A stretch of 64,000 nt of DNA from JAAZHD01 sp012510895 (GTDB lineage Bacteria; Bacillota; Clostridia; Caldicoprobacterales; DTU083): contig JBMNJC010000002.1 in NCBI GenBank assembly GCA_050951465.1, forward strand, positions 117,299 to 181,298, in the 5' to 3' direction. Positions 37,645 through 47,154 of the stretch are shown piece after piece. The position numbers and the translations under genes were made by a program. How positions within the stretch are numbered: the first letter of the stretch is position 1; each line of letters begins with the position of its first letter. Under the pieces are notes generated by a model. That model was not told the origin of the DNA, did no database searches, and saw only the letters and a list, made by a program, of their open reading frames with translations.

Positions 37645-38418
37645 ATGAAGACGAGTTTTTTAAAACACAGGCAGCCTCTGCTGGTAAGCATGATACAAGC
37701 GGAGACTCCTGAAAAAGCTGTTTCTGATATTGTGAATTCGAATTATGACGGGGCAGAAGCATTTGGTTTTCAGATATGCAGACTAAAGCCGGAGTTCAGG
37801 ACCGCTGAGACTTACCGGAGGATCTTTTCATATACAGAAGATAAGCCTGTTTACATAACAAACTACAGAGCCGGTCATAACGTATGCAAAACTGATATGC
37901 AGCTTGCGGAAGAACTTTTATTGGCTCTGGAAAATGGAGCAACATTATGTGATATTATGGGTGATTTTTTTGATCCATCACCTTTTGAGCTTACAAATAA
38001 TTCGGAAGCTGTTGAAAAACAGAAAAAACTGATCGATGATATCCATTCCAGAGGCGGCGAGGTTTTAATGTCTTCACACATCCATTCTTTTCTTAAGGAA
38101 AAAGAGGTGCTGGACATAGCTAAAACGTTGGAATCCAGAGGGGCTGATATAGTTAAAATAGTAACAGCTTCTAATACAGAAGAAGAATTGCTGGAAAATC
38201 TAAAAGCCTCTGTATCCTTAAAAAAGGAGCTGAAAGTCCCCTTTCTGTTTCTTTCAACCGGTCCGTATTGTAAAATTCACAGAATGATAGGACCTATGTT
38301 CGGCAGCATGATGTACCTGTGTGTATACCGCCATGATGAGCTGTCAACAAAGGTCCAACCGGTTTTAAAAAACGTAAAAGCTGTGGTAGATAATTTTGAC
38401 TGGAAACCTTTCAGATAG
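37645..38418 (+). CDS. Type I 3-dehydroquinate dehydratase-like protein
   Basis: A 257-residue TIM-barrel protein of the AroD type I fold. The Schiff-base lysine is probably K171 (ADIVKIVTAS) and the partner histidine H147 (SSHIHSF). The usual ELRxD substrate-binding motif is replaced by AEAFGFQICRL, so shikimate-pathway activity is doubtful. No aro genes are nearby; the neighbour is an SDR. A dehydratase or aldolase acting on a quinate-like or other sugar-derived keto acid is possible. Binding site GGAGGG overlaps the preceding stop region. Confidence 0.72.
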   Translation: MKTSFLKHRQPLLVSMIQAETPEKAVSDIVNSNYDGAEAFGFQICRLKPEFRTAETYRRIFSYTEDKPVYITNYRAGHNVCKTDMQLAEELLLALENGATLCDIMGDFFDPSPFELTNNSEAVEKQKKLIDDIHSRGGEVLMSSHIHSFLKEKEVLDIAKTLESRGADIVKIVTASNTEEELLENLKASVSLKKELKVPFLFLSTGPYCKIHRMIGPMFGSMMYLCVYRHDELSTKVQPVLKNVKAVVDNFDWKPFR

Positions 38419-38429
38419 AATTTTTGTCC

Positions 38430-39485
38430 TTATTGCTTCAAGTATATTCTGAAGTTTTTGGTTTCATATCCCTCAAACGCCCCTTTAACAGGAATATGTG
38501 CAATACCTAAGCGGCCTTCATTTTTAAATGAGCGTATTATTTCATACGCCAGGGGTGCTCCCTGACGGATTTTGCCTTCAGGCCATAGATCAGCACATGC
38601 TTTTATAGCGTCTCCGATTCCAAGGGGCTCATTTTTTTTGTCCTTTAATATTTCCTCAAGTCTCCTATATGCATGGTGCCATATATAGGGGGTTATATCA
38701 GCAACATTATCAATAAGAATGGGATATGCGGATACTCTGTATCCACCCTGATACACCTCACAGGTGGTACTGTGGGGCAAAAGGTCTATAATTCTAAACT
38801 TAACGTCATCGGGAAAAGCTAGTGCAGTTGTAGCCAGATATGTATCTCCGTCGTCGGTTATGCCTATCATCATAGGCTGATTTACACGCGAAACAAAAAT
38901 CCTTCCTGTTACATCATTTCTTAATATTAGTCCCACAACCTCAGAAGGCAGCATAGAGAAGGATTTGCTCATTGCCTGGTCGGTTTCCATTCCTGTATCT
39001 ATAAAATATGTAATGTATTGGCACATCAGATCGCTCATGTGTATGCAGGTGTTATCTGGCAAAACCGGATAGTTGCCAATTTCTCCCTTTGTTTTTGATG
39101 CGAAAACATAGCCTTTTTCTTCAAGTTCAGTTGCTGTTTTGCTTCTTAAAGATTTCATATGGTCTGTAAGGAAAATGCCCGCAGAACCATTTGCTATATA
39201 AGAAATGTTTTTTTCAGCTGACAAGAAAGGATGTCCCCATTCAACATCACCGCCGGAGTTTGAGCGGCTGTGCATAAAACCCGTAGTGCCGGGAAAATTA
39301 ATTCCGTCTGTCTCATTCAGGAAGTTCTCCGTGTCACCTATAACCTTGGCGGTATAGAGTTTTCCTTCATACTGTGTTGACATTCCGGTATAATATCCGC
39401 CGCCGTATCCTTCCTGTTTTTTCATCATTTCAATTAAAATTGGTGCTGCATTTCTTTTTCCAATATAACCGGCTATATTACACAT
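38430..39485 (-). CDS. Stand-alone class II glutamine amidotransferase-like (GlmS N-domain-like) protein
   Basis: A 351-residue Ntn-hydrolase. The start MCNIAGYIG exposes Cys2 as nucleophile after Met removal; R74 (MHSRS) and N99-G100 (ANGSAG) occupy the GlmS substrate-site positions. The amidotransferase domain covers about 1-240. The SIS sugar-isomerase half of GlmS is absent and is replaced by about 110 unassigned residues. It may hydrolyse an amide in a sugar-amine pathway rather than make GlcN6P. It is convergent with the dehydratase-like gene and lies just before the IS element. AGGAGAG precedes the ATG. Confidence 0.75.
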   Translation of the reverse strand: MCNIAGYIGKRNAAPILIEMMKKQEGYGGGYYTGMSTQYEGKLYTAKVIGDTENFLNETDGINFPGTTGFMHSRSNSGGDVEWGHPFLSAEKNISYIANGSAGIFLTDHMKSLRSKTATELEEKGYVFASKTKGEIGNYPVLPDNTCIHMSDLMCQYITYFIDTGMETDQAMSKSFSMLPSEVVGLILRNDVTGRIFVSRVNQPMMIGITDDGDTYLATTALAFPDDVKFRIIDLLPHSTTCEVYQGGYRVSAYPILIDNVADITPYIWHHAYRRLEEILKDKKNEPLGIGDAIKACADLWPEGKIRQGAPLAYEIIRSFKNEGRLGIAHIPVKGAFEGYETKNFRIYLKQ

Positions 39486-39746
39486 ATTTTCATCTCTCCT
39501 ATCTGCTTTTATAAGACATACTTGACAATTCGTTCTTAAAAATGGAAAATCGGTATATTTATTCAGCTATATATGTATTTGTTTATATAATTTATTATAC
39601 TATAACAAATTAAAAATTGACATCGCTAAATCCAGTTAAATGGTTAAGATGGCACTCATGACCGAATACCATTCTAAGATATGGAAATGTATGTATATAT
39701 AAAGCGAATTTTACAATATTATAAAATATGGGACTTAGTGTAAAAT

Positions 39747-41279
39747 TACTTTGGGTAAAAAACCAAAAACAGAAGAAAAGAGTACCTCCTCTGTGATATC
39801 ATGTAATTTGACAAAAAACACAACACAGAAAGGAAGATACTCTTTATGGAACCTATTATACATGAAATCATAAGTAAAATCACTAGTAGTTTTAATGAGG
39901 AATTGGAGAAGCTGGTAAAGGAAAGCAGGGATATATCTGTATTCATACTTGCGACAAAGAAGACCCTGGATGAGGTTGGGGCAAAATTAGTAGCAGAGGC
40001 ATTAGAGACAGTAAACGAGATATACAAAAACAGTAAGGAACGAAAAAGGGATTGGCAAATAAAAGAGAGAGCAGCAGCGAAGGGGCTCTTAACAATATTT
40101 GGTGAAGTCAGGTATGAAAGGACCTACTATAAGAGCAAAAAGACAGGGGAATACAGCTATCTATCAGATGAAGCGGTAGGCATAAAAGCCCATGATAAGA
40201 TGGATGCGTCACTAAAGGCAAAGCTGATAAAGGATGCCATATATATGTCCTATGACAGGAGCTCAAAGCAGGCATCTGAGGCGGTAGAACTAACGTCACA
40301 GACAGTAATGAACAGCATCCGGGAACTTGGCAGTGTAGATAATGCTGCGGCAGGAATTAAAGATGATAAGAAGTCAGCAAAGGTGCTCTACATAGAGGCT
40401 GATGAAGATCATGTGTCACTTCAGGAGGGAGGGATAGTGGAGCCAAAGCTGGTCTATGTGCATGAGGGTAAAAAGGAGATCGGCAAAGGCCGGTGGGAAC
40501 TGATAAACCCCAGGTATTTCAGCGGTGTTTATGCCGACAGTGATGAGCTATGGGTAGAAGTATCGGATTACATGGACAGAGTTTATGATATGGACAGGAT
40601 AGAAAAAATATACCTGTCAGGGGATGGTGCACCCTGGATAAAGAACGGATTAAACTGGATAAAAGGAAGTACCTATGTACTGGACCGTTATCACCTGACA
40701 AAGTATGTGACACAGGCTACAGCGCATATGTGCCACGCTAAATCAATTATGTGGCATTATATAAAAGCAGATGATAAAAAGAGTGTAAAAGATCTTCTGG
40801 ATACAATCATAAGTGCTACCGAGTCAGAGACAAAGAAGGAAGCTGTTAAGCAAGCAAGAAGATATATTATGGGCAACTGGAAAGGGATACGGCGGCAGTA
40901 TGAGGCAGATTATGCCGGTTGCAGTGCAGAAGGTCATGTCAGCCATATCTTATCGTCCAGGCTGAGCTCAAGGCCTCTGGGATGGTGCCAAACAGGCGTG
41001 GATCAGATGTCCAGGCTGAGAGCCTTTGCAGCAAACGGTGGGTACATATATGAGCTGTTTATGAAGAAAAAGAAGGCAGCAGCGAGAGAAGAAAAGGAAA
41101 TAAAAATTGATCAAGAGATTATTAAAAGGCGCAGGCTGAAAGCTTCGAACGAGGCTATTGGAAACATCACTGTTCTGAATATAGGTAAAAGGACTTGGGC
41201 TTCCCAATTCCTAAAATCAATAAGGGGTTTTTGAGTTCATATATAAACAGGGGATACTTTTTCTATAAAACCCATAGTA
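39747..41279 (+). mobile_element. ISLre2-family insertion sequence
   Basis: The transposase at 39846-41234 is flanked by imperfect inverted ends: TACTTTGGGT at 39747-39756 and ACCCATAGTA at 41270-41279 (9 of 10 match). A looser inward match continues with an A-rich stretch and GTATCCCC/GTACCTCC. No flanking target duplication is evident, so the exact borders are uncertain by several bases. The element lies between the glutamine-amidotransferase-like gene and the two-domain amidohydrolase gene without visibly breaking either. The 261 bases from 39486 to its left end are AT-rich and hold no gene. Confidence 0.7.
39846..41234 (+). CDS. ISLre2 family transposase
   Basis: A 462-residue transposase, complete in length for the ISLre2 family. 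Recognised by its N-terminal helical region, the RTYYKSKKTGEYSYLSDEAVGI segment and the catalytic-core patterns EADEDHVSLQ and LSGDGAPWIKNGL (acidic residues) and DRYHLTKYV. The start is preceded by AAAGGAAG. It shows no internal stop or frameshift, so the copy may be functional. It catalyses cut-and-paste or similar mobility of its own element. Confidence 0.93.
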   Translation: MEPIIHEIISKITSSFNEELEKLVKESRDISVFILATKKTLDEVGAKLVAEALETVNEIYKNSKERKRDWQIKERAAAKGLLTIFGEVRYERTYYKSKKTGEYSYLSDEAVGIKAHDKMDASLKAKLIKDAIYMSYDRSSKQASEAVELTSQTVMNSIRELGSVDNAAAGIKDDKKSAKVLYIEADEDHVSLQEGGIVEPKLVYVHEGKKEIGKGRWELINPRYFSGVYADSDELWVEVSDYMDRVYDMDRIEKIYLSGDGAPWIKNGLNWIKGSTYVLDRYHLTKYVTQATAHMCHAKSIMWHYIKADDKKSVKDLLDTIISATESETKKEAVKQARRYIMGNWKGIRRQYEADYAGCSAEGHVSHILSSRLSSRPLGWCQTGVDQMSRLRAFAANGGYIYELFMKKKKAAAREEKEIKIDQEIIKRRRLKASNEAIGNITVLNIGKRTWASQFLKSIRGF

Positions 41280-41425
41280 TCTTGACGCTATCAAATATTA
41301 TCACTTAATTGACAGCAGTTTTCCTTCCTGTTATATTTAATTCGTATAAACAAATTTTGACAACTCATTATTTGACAATATTTTTCACCGGTCACGACTT
41401 AAGCAAATATGAATGGAGTTATATT

Positions 41426-43012
41426 ATGAATTCAGATATCTTGTTTTTTGATTCAAATGTATGTGTTGGGAAAAGAGGCCGTAAACACCGCCTGGAAATG
41501 TGGAAGACTGAAGATGTCTTAAAGGTTATGGACCAGTGCGGCGTGGGAGCCGCACTTGTATATTCAGGATGGGCTAAGGACTATTCTCCTAAGTATGGCA
41601 ATGAACGATTAACGGAAGAGCTGAATAAGAGCGACAGGTTGTACGGCTGTTATACGGTACTACCGAACCAGCCCGGGGATTTTTTTGATCCTGAGGAAAT
41701 GTTAAGGAATTTGCGAAGCAAAAAAATGGTTGCAGCACGCATGTTTCCAAGATCTCATACCTATATTCCGGACACCCGGACCATGGGTGGGATATATAAG
41801 GTTCTTCAGAGAGAACATATTCCGCTTTTCGTGGATGCCTCTGAGATAAGCATGCAGGAACTGGCATCCGTGCTTGATGAATATCGGGATTTAAACGTGG
41901 TATTAACCGGGTTGTCCTGGAGTATGGAGCGTATGCTCTTTCCTGTCATGGACGATTTTCCTAATTTGCATATTGATTTTTCCACACTTCAGACCAACAG
42001 GATTATAGAAGTGATGTATGAACGATATGGTGCAGAAAGATTAATTTTTGGGAGCGGAATGCCCATGAAGAGTCTTGGTGCCGCCAGAGCCTTTATTGAT
42101 TATGGGCAAATACCTCTGGAAGCTAAAAAGAAAATAGCAGGAGGAAATCTCTGCAGACTGACAGGGGTAAAAAACATACCCAGTACTGAGGTGAAGAATG
42201 ATTTTATAGCAAAGGAAGCATCCGAAGGGAAACCTATGTCAGTATTTGTATTCGATTCCCATGCTCACTTCCTTGAGGAAGGCGGAAACTGCGGTACAGG
42301 TCGTATGATGATCGGCGGTGACATACATAACATGGTAAAACTAAATGATCTTATGGGTGTTGATAAATATGTTGTTGCTCCCTGGCTTGGAATCTGGACT
42401 GACTCTGAAGCAGGAAATGAAGCAGTTCTCAGCATGTGCCGTCAGTATCCCAAAAAAGTCTTGGGTTATGTCCTTATAGATCCCAATTATGTGGAAGATG
42501 TTGAGAAAGAGGCAAAGAAGTATCACCTGGAACATGGGATGCCCGGTGTAAAGATGCTTTATGCAAGGACAGGTGTGCGATATAACGACCCTGTGTATGA
42601 TCCATGGTGGAAAATAGCGAATGAAAACAATTTATTCGCGCTTATGGATTATGGTTCTTATCCAACTTTTCTGGAAGATGTAGAAGAGCTTGCAATCAGA
42701 TATCCTAATGTATCCTTCTTCCTCGATCATGCCGGCAGGAGCTTTGCAGCAGCAGAAGAGAATGCATATTATGCAAAAAAATATCCAAATATATACCTGC
42801 AGCTGACATATACGACAGTGCCTCAGGGACTTATAGAGTATCTTTGCAATGAAGGGCTTGCAGATAAAGTTCTCTACGGCACGGATGCCCCCATGCGGGA
42901 TCCGCGTCCGCAGCTTACCTGGGTGGCTTTTGCAAGATTATCTTTGGAAGAAAAAAAGAAGATATTAGGAGAAAATATGCAGAGAATTCTCAATCGGTGC
43001 TTTACTTTTTAA
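41426..43012 (+). CDS. Two-domain amidohydrolase, first domain catalytically degenerate
   Basis: Start at ATG 41426 after TGGAG; an upstream in-frame ATG has no homology or binding site. The 528-residue protein is two Amidohydro_2 barrels in tandem. Domain 2 (about 272-528) has the metal motifs DSHAH (H279, H281), FLDHAG and YGTDAP. In domain 1 (1-248) the same places read DSNVC, VLTGLS and FGSGMP, so every metal ligand is gone. It probably regulates or dimerises with the active half. It follows the IS element and precedes a DUF4838 gene. Substrate unknown. Confidence 0.83.
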   Translation: MNSDILFFDSNVCVGKRGRKHRLEMWKTEDVLKVMDQCGVGAALVYSGWAKDYSPKYGNERLTEELNKSDRLYGCYTVLPNQPGDFFDPEEMLRNLRSKKMVAARMFPRSHTYIPDTRTMGGIYKVLQREHIPLFVDASEISMQELASVLDEYRDLNVVLTGLSWSMERMLFPVMDDFPNLHIDFSTLQTNRIIEVMYERYGAERLIFGSGMPMKSLGAARAFIDYGQIPLEAKKKIAGGNLCRLTGVKNIPSTEVKNDFIAKEASEGKPMSVFVFDSHAHFLEEGGNCGTGRMMIGGDIHNMVKLNDLMGVDKYVVAPWLGIWTDSEAGNEAVLSMCRQYPKKVLGYVLIDPNYVEDVEKEAKKYHLEHGMPGVKMLYARTGVRYNDPVYDPWWKIANENNLFALMDYGSYPTFLEDVEELAIRYPNVSFFLDHAGRSFAAAEENAYYAKKYPNIYLQLTYTTVPQGLIEYLCNEGLADKVLYGTDAPMRDPRPQLTWVAFARLSLEEKKKILGENMQRILNRCFTF

Positions 43013-43079
43013 TCTTTTGAATCAGGAATACAGATGCAAAAGCTTTCAGAAAAAATATATAAAGAAGGGGTGCATATAA

Positions 43080-45023
43080 TTGAATAACACGATAAAGAAA
43101 AAAGTGTTTTACAGTTCCGAAAATGAAACAATTATTTATGCAGCACAGGAATTGGCAAAGTACTTGGGAAAGATGAGTAACAATGAATTTATGCTCGTTA
43201 AAGACAATAATGCAGGTATTGCAAATGAAGGAGAAGCTATACGAATAGGGTTGTTTGACCAGTTTGGCATTCAATCATCGGGGGTAGAAGATCTCTTTTT
43301 AGATGATGAAGTATATGTGAACATTACCAATGGCAATGGCATTATAGCCGGTATAAACCCCCGAAGCGTGTTACTGGCGGTTTATTGCATGTTAACAGAA
43401 GCCGGCTGTGTTTGGATAAGGCCGGGCACAGAAGGAGAGTATATTCCGCAGAAAGCAATAGAAGAAATCAGCGTAAATATTCATGAAAGGCCATCCTATC
43501 GCCATAGAGGAATTGACTTTGGCGGCCCAAAGAATCGGGAAGATATATTAAATCTTATAAGATGGGCACCTAAATTAGGGTTTAATTCTATTTTTTTCGA
43601 AGGCATCAATCCATGGAAGGAACGTTTTTATAGCAGCATCAACGACGATGGCTCAAGAACCCCGCTTTATTCATACGACATGTCAAAAGCATATTTTGAG
43701 GAAGCTGTTTCAGAAATCAAGAAACTTGGTCTGATATTTCATGCAGCAGGACATGGCTATACCAACGCGCCTTTTAACATAAGTCCTTCCTATAGAGGTG
43801 AAGTAAATGATGAGATTAAACAGCATCTGGCTATGATAGATGGAAAAAGAGAAATAAGGGGCAATTTCAGCGATACAAATTTATGTTATTCAAATCCAAA
43901 AACCCGGGAGCTTATTATTGACTATATAATAAAGTATATTAAAGAATCGCCCGAAATCGATCTCCTTCATGTGTGGCTTGCAGATGGTACCAACAATCAT
44001 TGCGAATGCAATGATTGCATTGATGTGCTGCCTTCTGACCTGTATATAAAGTTATTGAATGAATTAGATGATAGGTTAACAGAGAATAAACTTGATACAA
44101 GAATTGTTTTCATTTCCTATATCGATCTGATATGGAAACCGGAAACTGAAAAACTAAAGAATAAAGACAGATTTATATTAACCCATGCACCTTTCTATAG
44201 AACCTATGAAAAAAGCTTTAACGATGTAACCAGGCTGCCTGATTTACCGGACTTTAAGAGAAATAAAAACAAGTATCCTGTTTCTATGAGCGAAAATGCA
44301 GCATTTATAAAGAGTTGGCAAGACTACTTTAATGGCGACAGTTTTCTGTTTGAGTACCATTTTTGGAGAGGTCATTATAGTGATCCGGGCCAGTTTAAAA
44401 TATCAAAAGTACTTTATGATGATATAACAAGCTTTAAAAAGTTAGGGATTAATGGGTATGTAAGCTGCCAGGTGGTAAAGTGTTTTATGCCGGTAGGACT
44501 TGGAATGCATGTTATGGGCAGAACCTTGTGGAATGACAGCATCCCGTTTGATACCATTGCGAAAGAATATTTTGATGCAGCTTTTGGAGAAGACGGGCAA
44601 AAATGCATGGAATTTTTTAGAAAGCTTACAAAACTGTATGGCCTTGCTCCTGGTGATCCCGATACAGAATATCAAGAATTTTCATGGACAGATTCCTCTT
44701 ATGAGAAAAAAGCTATGCAGAAAAAGAATACCCAGGATTTCAATGAACTAATCTGTCTGGTGCAAGATTTTGCAGAAATAGTCGATAAGAATCTGATGAA
44801 TAAGGACAGTTTTTATTATGCTTCATGGAAATATCTGAGCATATACGTAAACATACTGAATATGCTTCTCTTGACATGGGAAAGCAAGGTTCTCCACAAT
44901 GAAAAACGTACAAAAGCATGTTGGCGAATTCTTGATTCTTATATTCGGAAGCACGAGAATGATATTGGCCATGTATTTGACATCGGTTCATATTTGAGCT
45001 GGATAGAGCCTTATTTTAAATAA
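43080..45023 (+). CDS. DUF4838 domain protein, cytoplasmic
   Basis: A 647-residue relative of the large secreted protein, with an uninterrupted GH67N-like domain (about 8-140: YAAQELAKYLGKM to TEAGCVWIRPG) and the DUF4838 barrel from about 145. No signal peptide, so it would act inside the cell on imported oligosaccharides. A TTG start at 43080 follows AAGGGG. DUF4838 is related to alpha-glucuronidase/hexosaminidase-type folds, but activity has not been settled. The acidic pairs in HVWLADGTNNHCECNDC may form part of the active or metal site. Confidence 0.82.
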   Translation: MNNTIKKKVFYSSENETIIYAAQELAKYLGKMSNNEFMLVKDNNAGIANEGEAIRIGLFDQFGIQSSGVEDLFLDDEVYVNITNGNGIIAGINPRSVLLAVYCMLTEAGCVWIRPGTEGEYIPQKAIEEISVNIHERPSYRHRGIDFGGPKNREDILNLIRWAPKLGFNSIFFEGINPWKERFYSSINDDGSRTPLYSYDMSKAYFEEAVSEIKKLGLIFHAAGHGYTNAPFNISPSYRGEVNDEIKQHLAMIDGKREIRGNFSDTNLCYSNPKTRELIIDYIIKYIKESPEIDLLHVWLADGTNNHCECNDCIDVLPSDLYIKLLNELDDRLTENKLDTRIVFISYIDLIWKPETEKLKNKDRFILTHAPFYRTYEKSFNDVTRLPDLPDFKRNKNKYPVSMSENAAFIKSWQDYFNGDSFLFEYHFWRGHYSDPGQFKISKVLYDDITSFKKLGINGYVSCQVVKCFMPVGLGMHVMGRTLWNDSIPFDTIAKEYFDAAFGEDGQKCMEFFRKLTKLYGLAPGDPDTEYQEFSWTDSSYEKKAMQKKNTQDFNELICLVQDFAEIVDKNLMNKDSFYYASWKYLSIYVNILNMLLLTWESKVLHNEKRTKACWRILDSYIRKHENDIGHVFDIGSYLSWIEPYFK

Positions 45024-45145
45024 TCCACTGTCTATTTAAACCGGGCCATGGTTCATCCCGATTCTAACCGAGGCTTGAGCTTTGGCCCAACTTCATGTAA
45101 TGTTTCTGGATGCTTTACTTAGCAATGTATTAAAAACTATGACAG

Positions 45146-45760
45146 TTATAAGTATTGTACTTGTTCTCTATATTCTGCAGGAGTACAGCCCATATAACTT
45201 CGGAAGGCCTCGTAAAATGTTCCGATATCATTAAAACCTGTTTCAGAGCATACTTCATATATTTTCAAACCTGTATTGGCAATAAGTCTGCAGGCTTGTT
45301 TAATGCGATATTCTTTAATGTATTCACGAATACTGATTCCTTCTGAGTATTTAAATATCCTGCCGAGATAAGCTGCATTATATGCAAGTTTATCAGATAT
45401 ATATTTCACGCTAAGATTCTCGTTTTTGTATTCATTAGCAATAATTAATTTTATACTTTCTTCAAGTCGTTCGGGATATTCATTTTTTTGTTCTTGCTTC
45501 AATTCTTCACTTTCATTCTGTAATAATCGTTTTTTTATACTATTTAAAGCAGAGATAAGCTTTACTTCTTCTATTGGCTTAAGCAGATAATGTTTTACTC
45601 CCAATTCAATAGCTTTATGCGCGTACTCAAACTCACGATAAGCACTAATTAAAAGTATTTCCATATTAGGAAAGTCTTTTTTTATCTGACTGACAAGCTC
45701 CAGACCGTCTATTCTGGGCATACGAATATCAGTAAACAACAAATCAAGATTGAGGATGTT
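45146..45760 (-). pseudogene. 5'-truncated AraC-type response regulator
   Basis: The readable frame begins after a stop at 45761-45763 with NILNLDLLFTDIRMPRIDG, which is the middle of a receiver domain around its phosphorylated Asp. The first ~45 residues (beta 1 to beta 2, with the acidic pocket) are missing and no start codon with a binding site exists. The C-terminal AraC DNA-binding domain (about 105 residues, ending GCTPAEYREQVQ) is intact. It is of the YesN type, whose partner histidine kinase is absent. The break lies about 40 bases before the next, oppositely directed gene. Confidence 0.87.
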
Positions 45761-45797
45761 TTATCTAGTCCTAAACCCAAAAACGAAATAGGATGGG

Positions 45798-47114
45798 ATG
45801 ACTGATATGAGTAATTTGAGAGCCGGTACATACACTAAAAATATAACTCCTCCAATTGGAATCACCTTGGAAGGCAGTCTGGGAGAGATAATCGCGGAAA
45901 GGATAGTTGATGATTTATATGTCAATGCTGTGGTTATTGACGACAACACGAAAGAAATTGCCATAGTATCAGCAGATATCCACAGCATACCTAATGCTGT
46001 ATATAAAGATATGGCAGCAAGAATAAAAAAAGAAGCAGCAATAGATGAAGATAACATTCTTATTGCTGCTACACATACTCATTGCAGTCCTTGCCTTGAC
46101 GGTGGACCTTTAAATACTCATGTGGTATGGGATGATTATGTTGAACAGTTTAAGAAAAGTGTTGTAACTGCTGTCTGTATGGCAAAGAAATCTAAGCAAA
46201 CAGTGAGGATCGGTGCAGGCAAAGGAAATAATCCTGATCATGTATTTAACAGAAGGCTTAAGAAACCGGATGGTTCAATTGCAATGAATTGGCTGAAATC
46301 TGAATTTCTGGCTGATTGCATAGATGACGGGGTAGTTGACCCGGAACTCTTAGTCATTAAAATAGCAGATGCCGAAGGCAACCCTAAAGCCTTTATAGTA
46401 AACTATTCACTTCATAACAATGCATGCGGCGGCCCGATAATTTCATCGGATTTATCAGGGCATATGTGTAGGGTGCTTAAAAAGGTTTACGGTGAGGATG
46501 TTTGTGTTCTGTTTATTCCAGGGGCAATAGGAAATATAAATTGGATTAATTATAAAGAAGACAGAAGGAAAATTCCTAACCTGTATAAACTGATAGGAAC
46601 AGGAATAGCAGGAACAGTTCTGGAGATTGATTCAGTTATGAAGTACCAGGAAGTGTTGAATATAGATGTTTTACATAAGAAACTGCAGATACCTGACAGA
46701 CCGTACTGTGAGTATGATACACATGTAGATACGACTTTCGGTGAGGCAAACAGCGACAACCATTTCTTTAAAGTGTTCAGACGAGGCAAGGAGATCTTAG
46801 GTCACAGCCTGCCTATGAATGATGTAGATATTCAAACTATAAAATTAGGCGATGAGATAGCTATAGTTGCTAGTCCTACTCAGATGTTTGTGGAATTTGG
46901 CCTGGAAATAAAAGCTTGCTCACCATTTAAATATACCCTTTTCGCAGGCATGAGCAATGGGAATATGGGATATGTACCTACTGAACAAGCATTTAAGGAG
47001 GGTGGTTATGAGGTAAGAAAACTTCCGATAAACAGTCATCTGGACATCAGCGCCGGAAAAAGGATTGTGGACGCAAGTATAGAGCTGCTGAATGAAATCA
47101 GACGGGAAAACTAG
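45798..47114 (+). CDS. Neutral/alkaline ceramidase-like hydrolase (copy 1)
   Basis: A 438-residue protein of the neutral ceramidase N-terminal family. The zinc motif ATHTHCSP has H93 and H95, and H206 lies in NYSLHNNA. At the site of the nucleophile motif GDVSPN the sequence reads GNINWI, with N248 for the serine, so amide hydrolysis by the usual mechanism is doubtful. No signal peptide, unlike true ceramidases. It is followed 40 bases later by a paralogue. The ATG may be 45798 or 45807. Probably a cytosolic amidase-like enzyme or one with a changed mechanism. Confidence 0.8.
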   Translation: MTDMSNLRAGTYTKNITPPIGITLEGSLGEIIAERIVDDLYVNAVVIDDNTKEIAIVSADIHSIPNAVYKDMAARIKKEAAIDEDNILIAATHTHCSPCLDGGPLNTHVVWDDYVEQFKKSVVTAVCMAKKSKQTVRIGAGKGNNPDHVFNRRLKKPDGSIAMNWLKSEFLADCIDDGVVDPELLVIKIADAEGNPKAFIVNYSLHNNACGGPIISSDLSGHMCRVLKKVYGEDVCVLFIPGAIGNINWINYKEDRRKIPNLYKLIGTGIAGTVLEIDSVMKYQEVLNIDVLHKKLQIPDRPYCEYDTHVDTTFGEANSDNHFFKVFRRGKEILGHSLPMNDVDIQTIKLGDEIAIVASPTQMFVEFGLEIKACSPFKYTLFAGMSNGNMGYVPTEQAFKEGGYEVRKLPINSHLDISAGKRIVDASIELLNEIRREN

Positions 47115-47154
47115 AGTAAAAACACAACATACAATTATTATGGAGGGATAGTAT

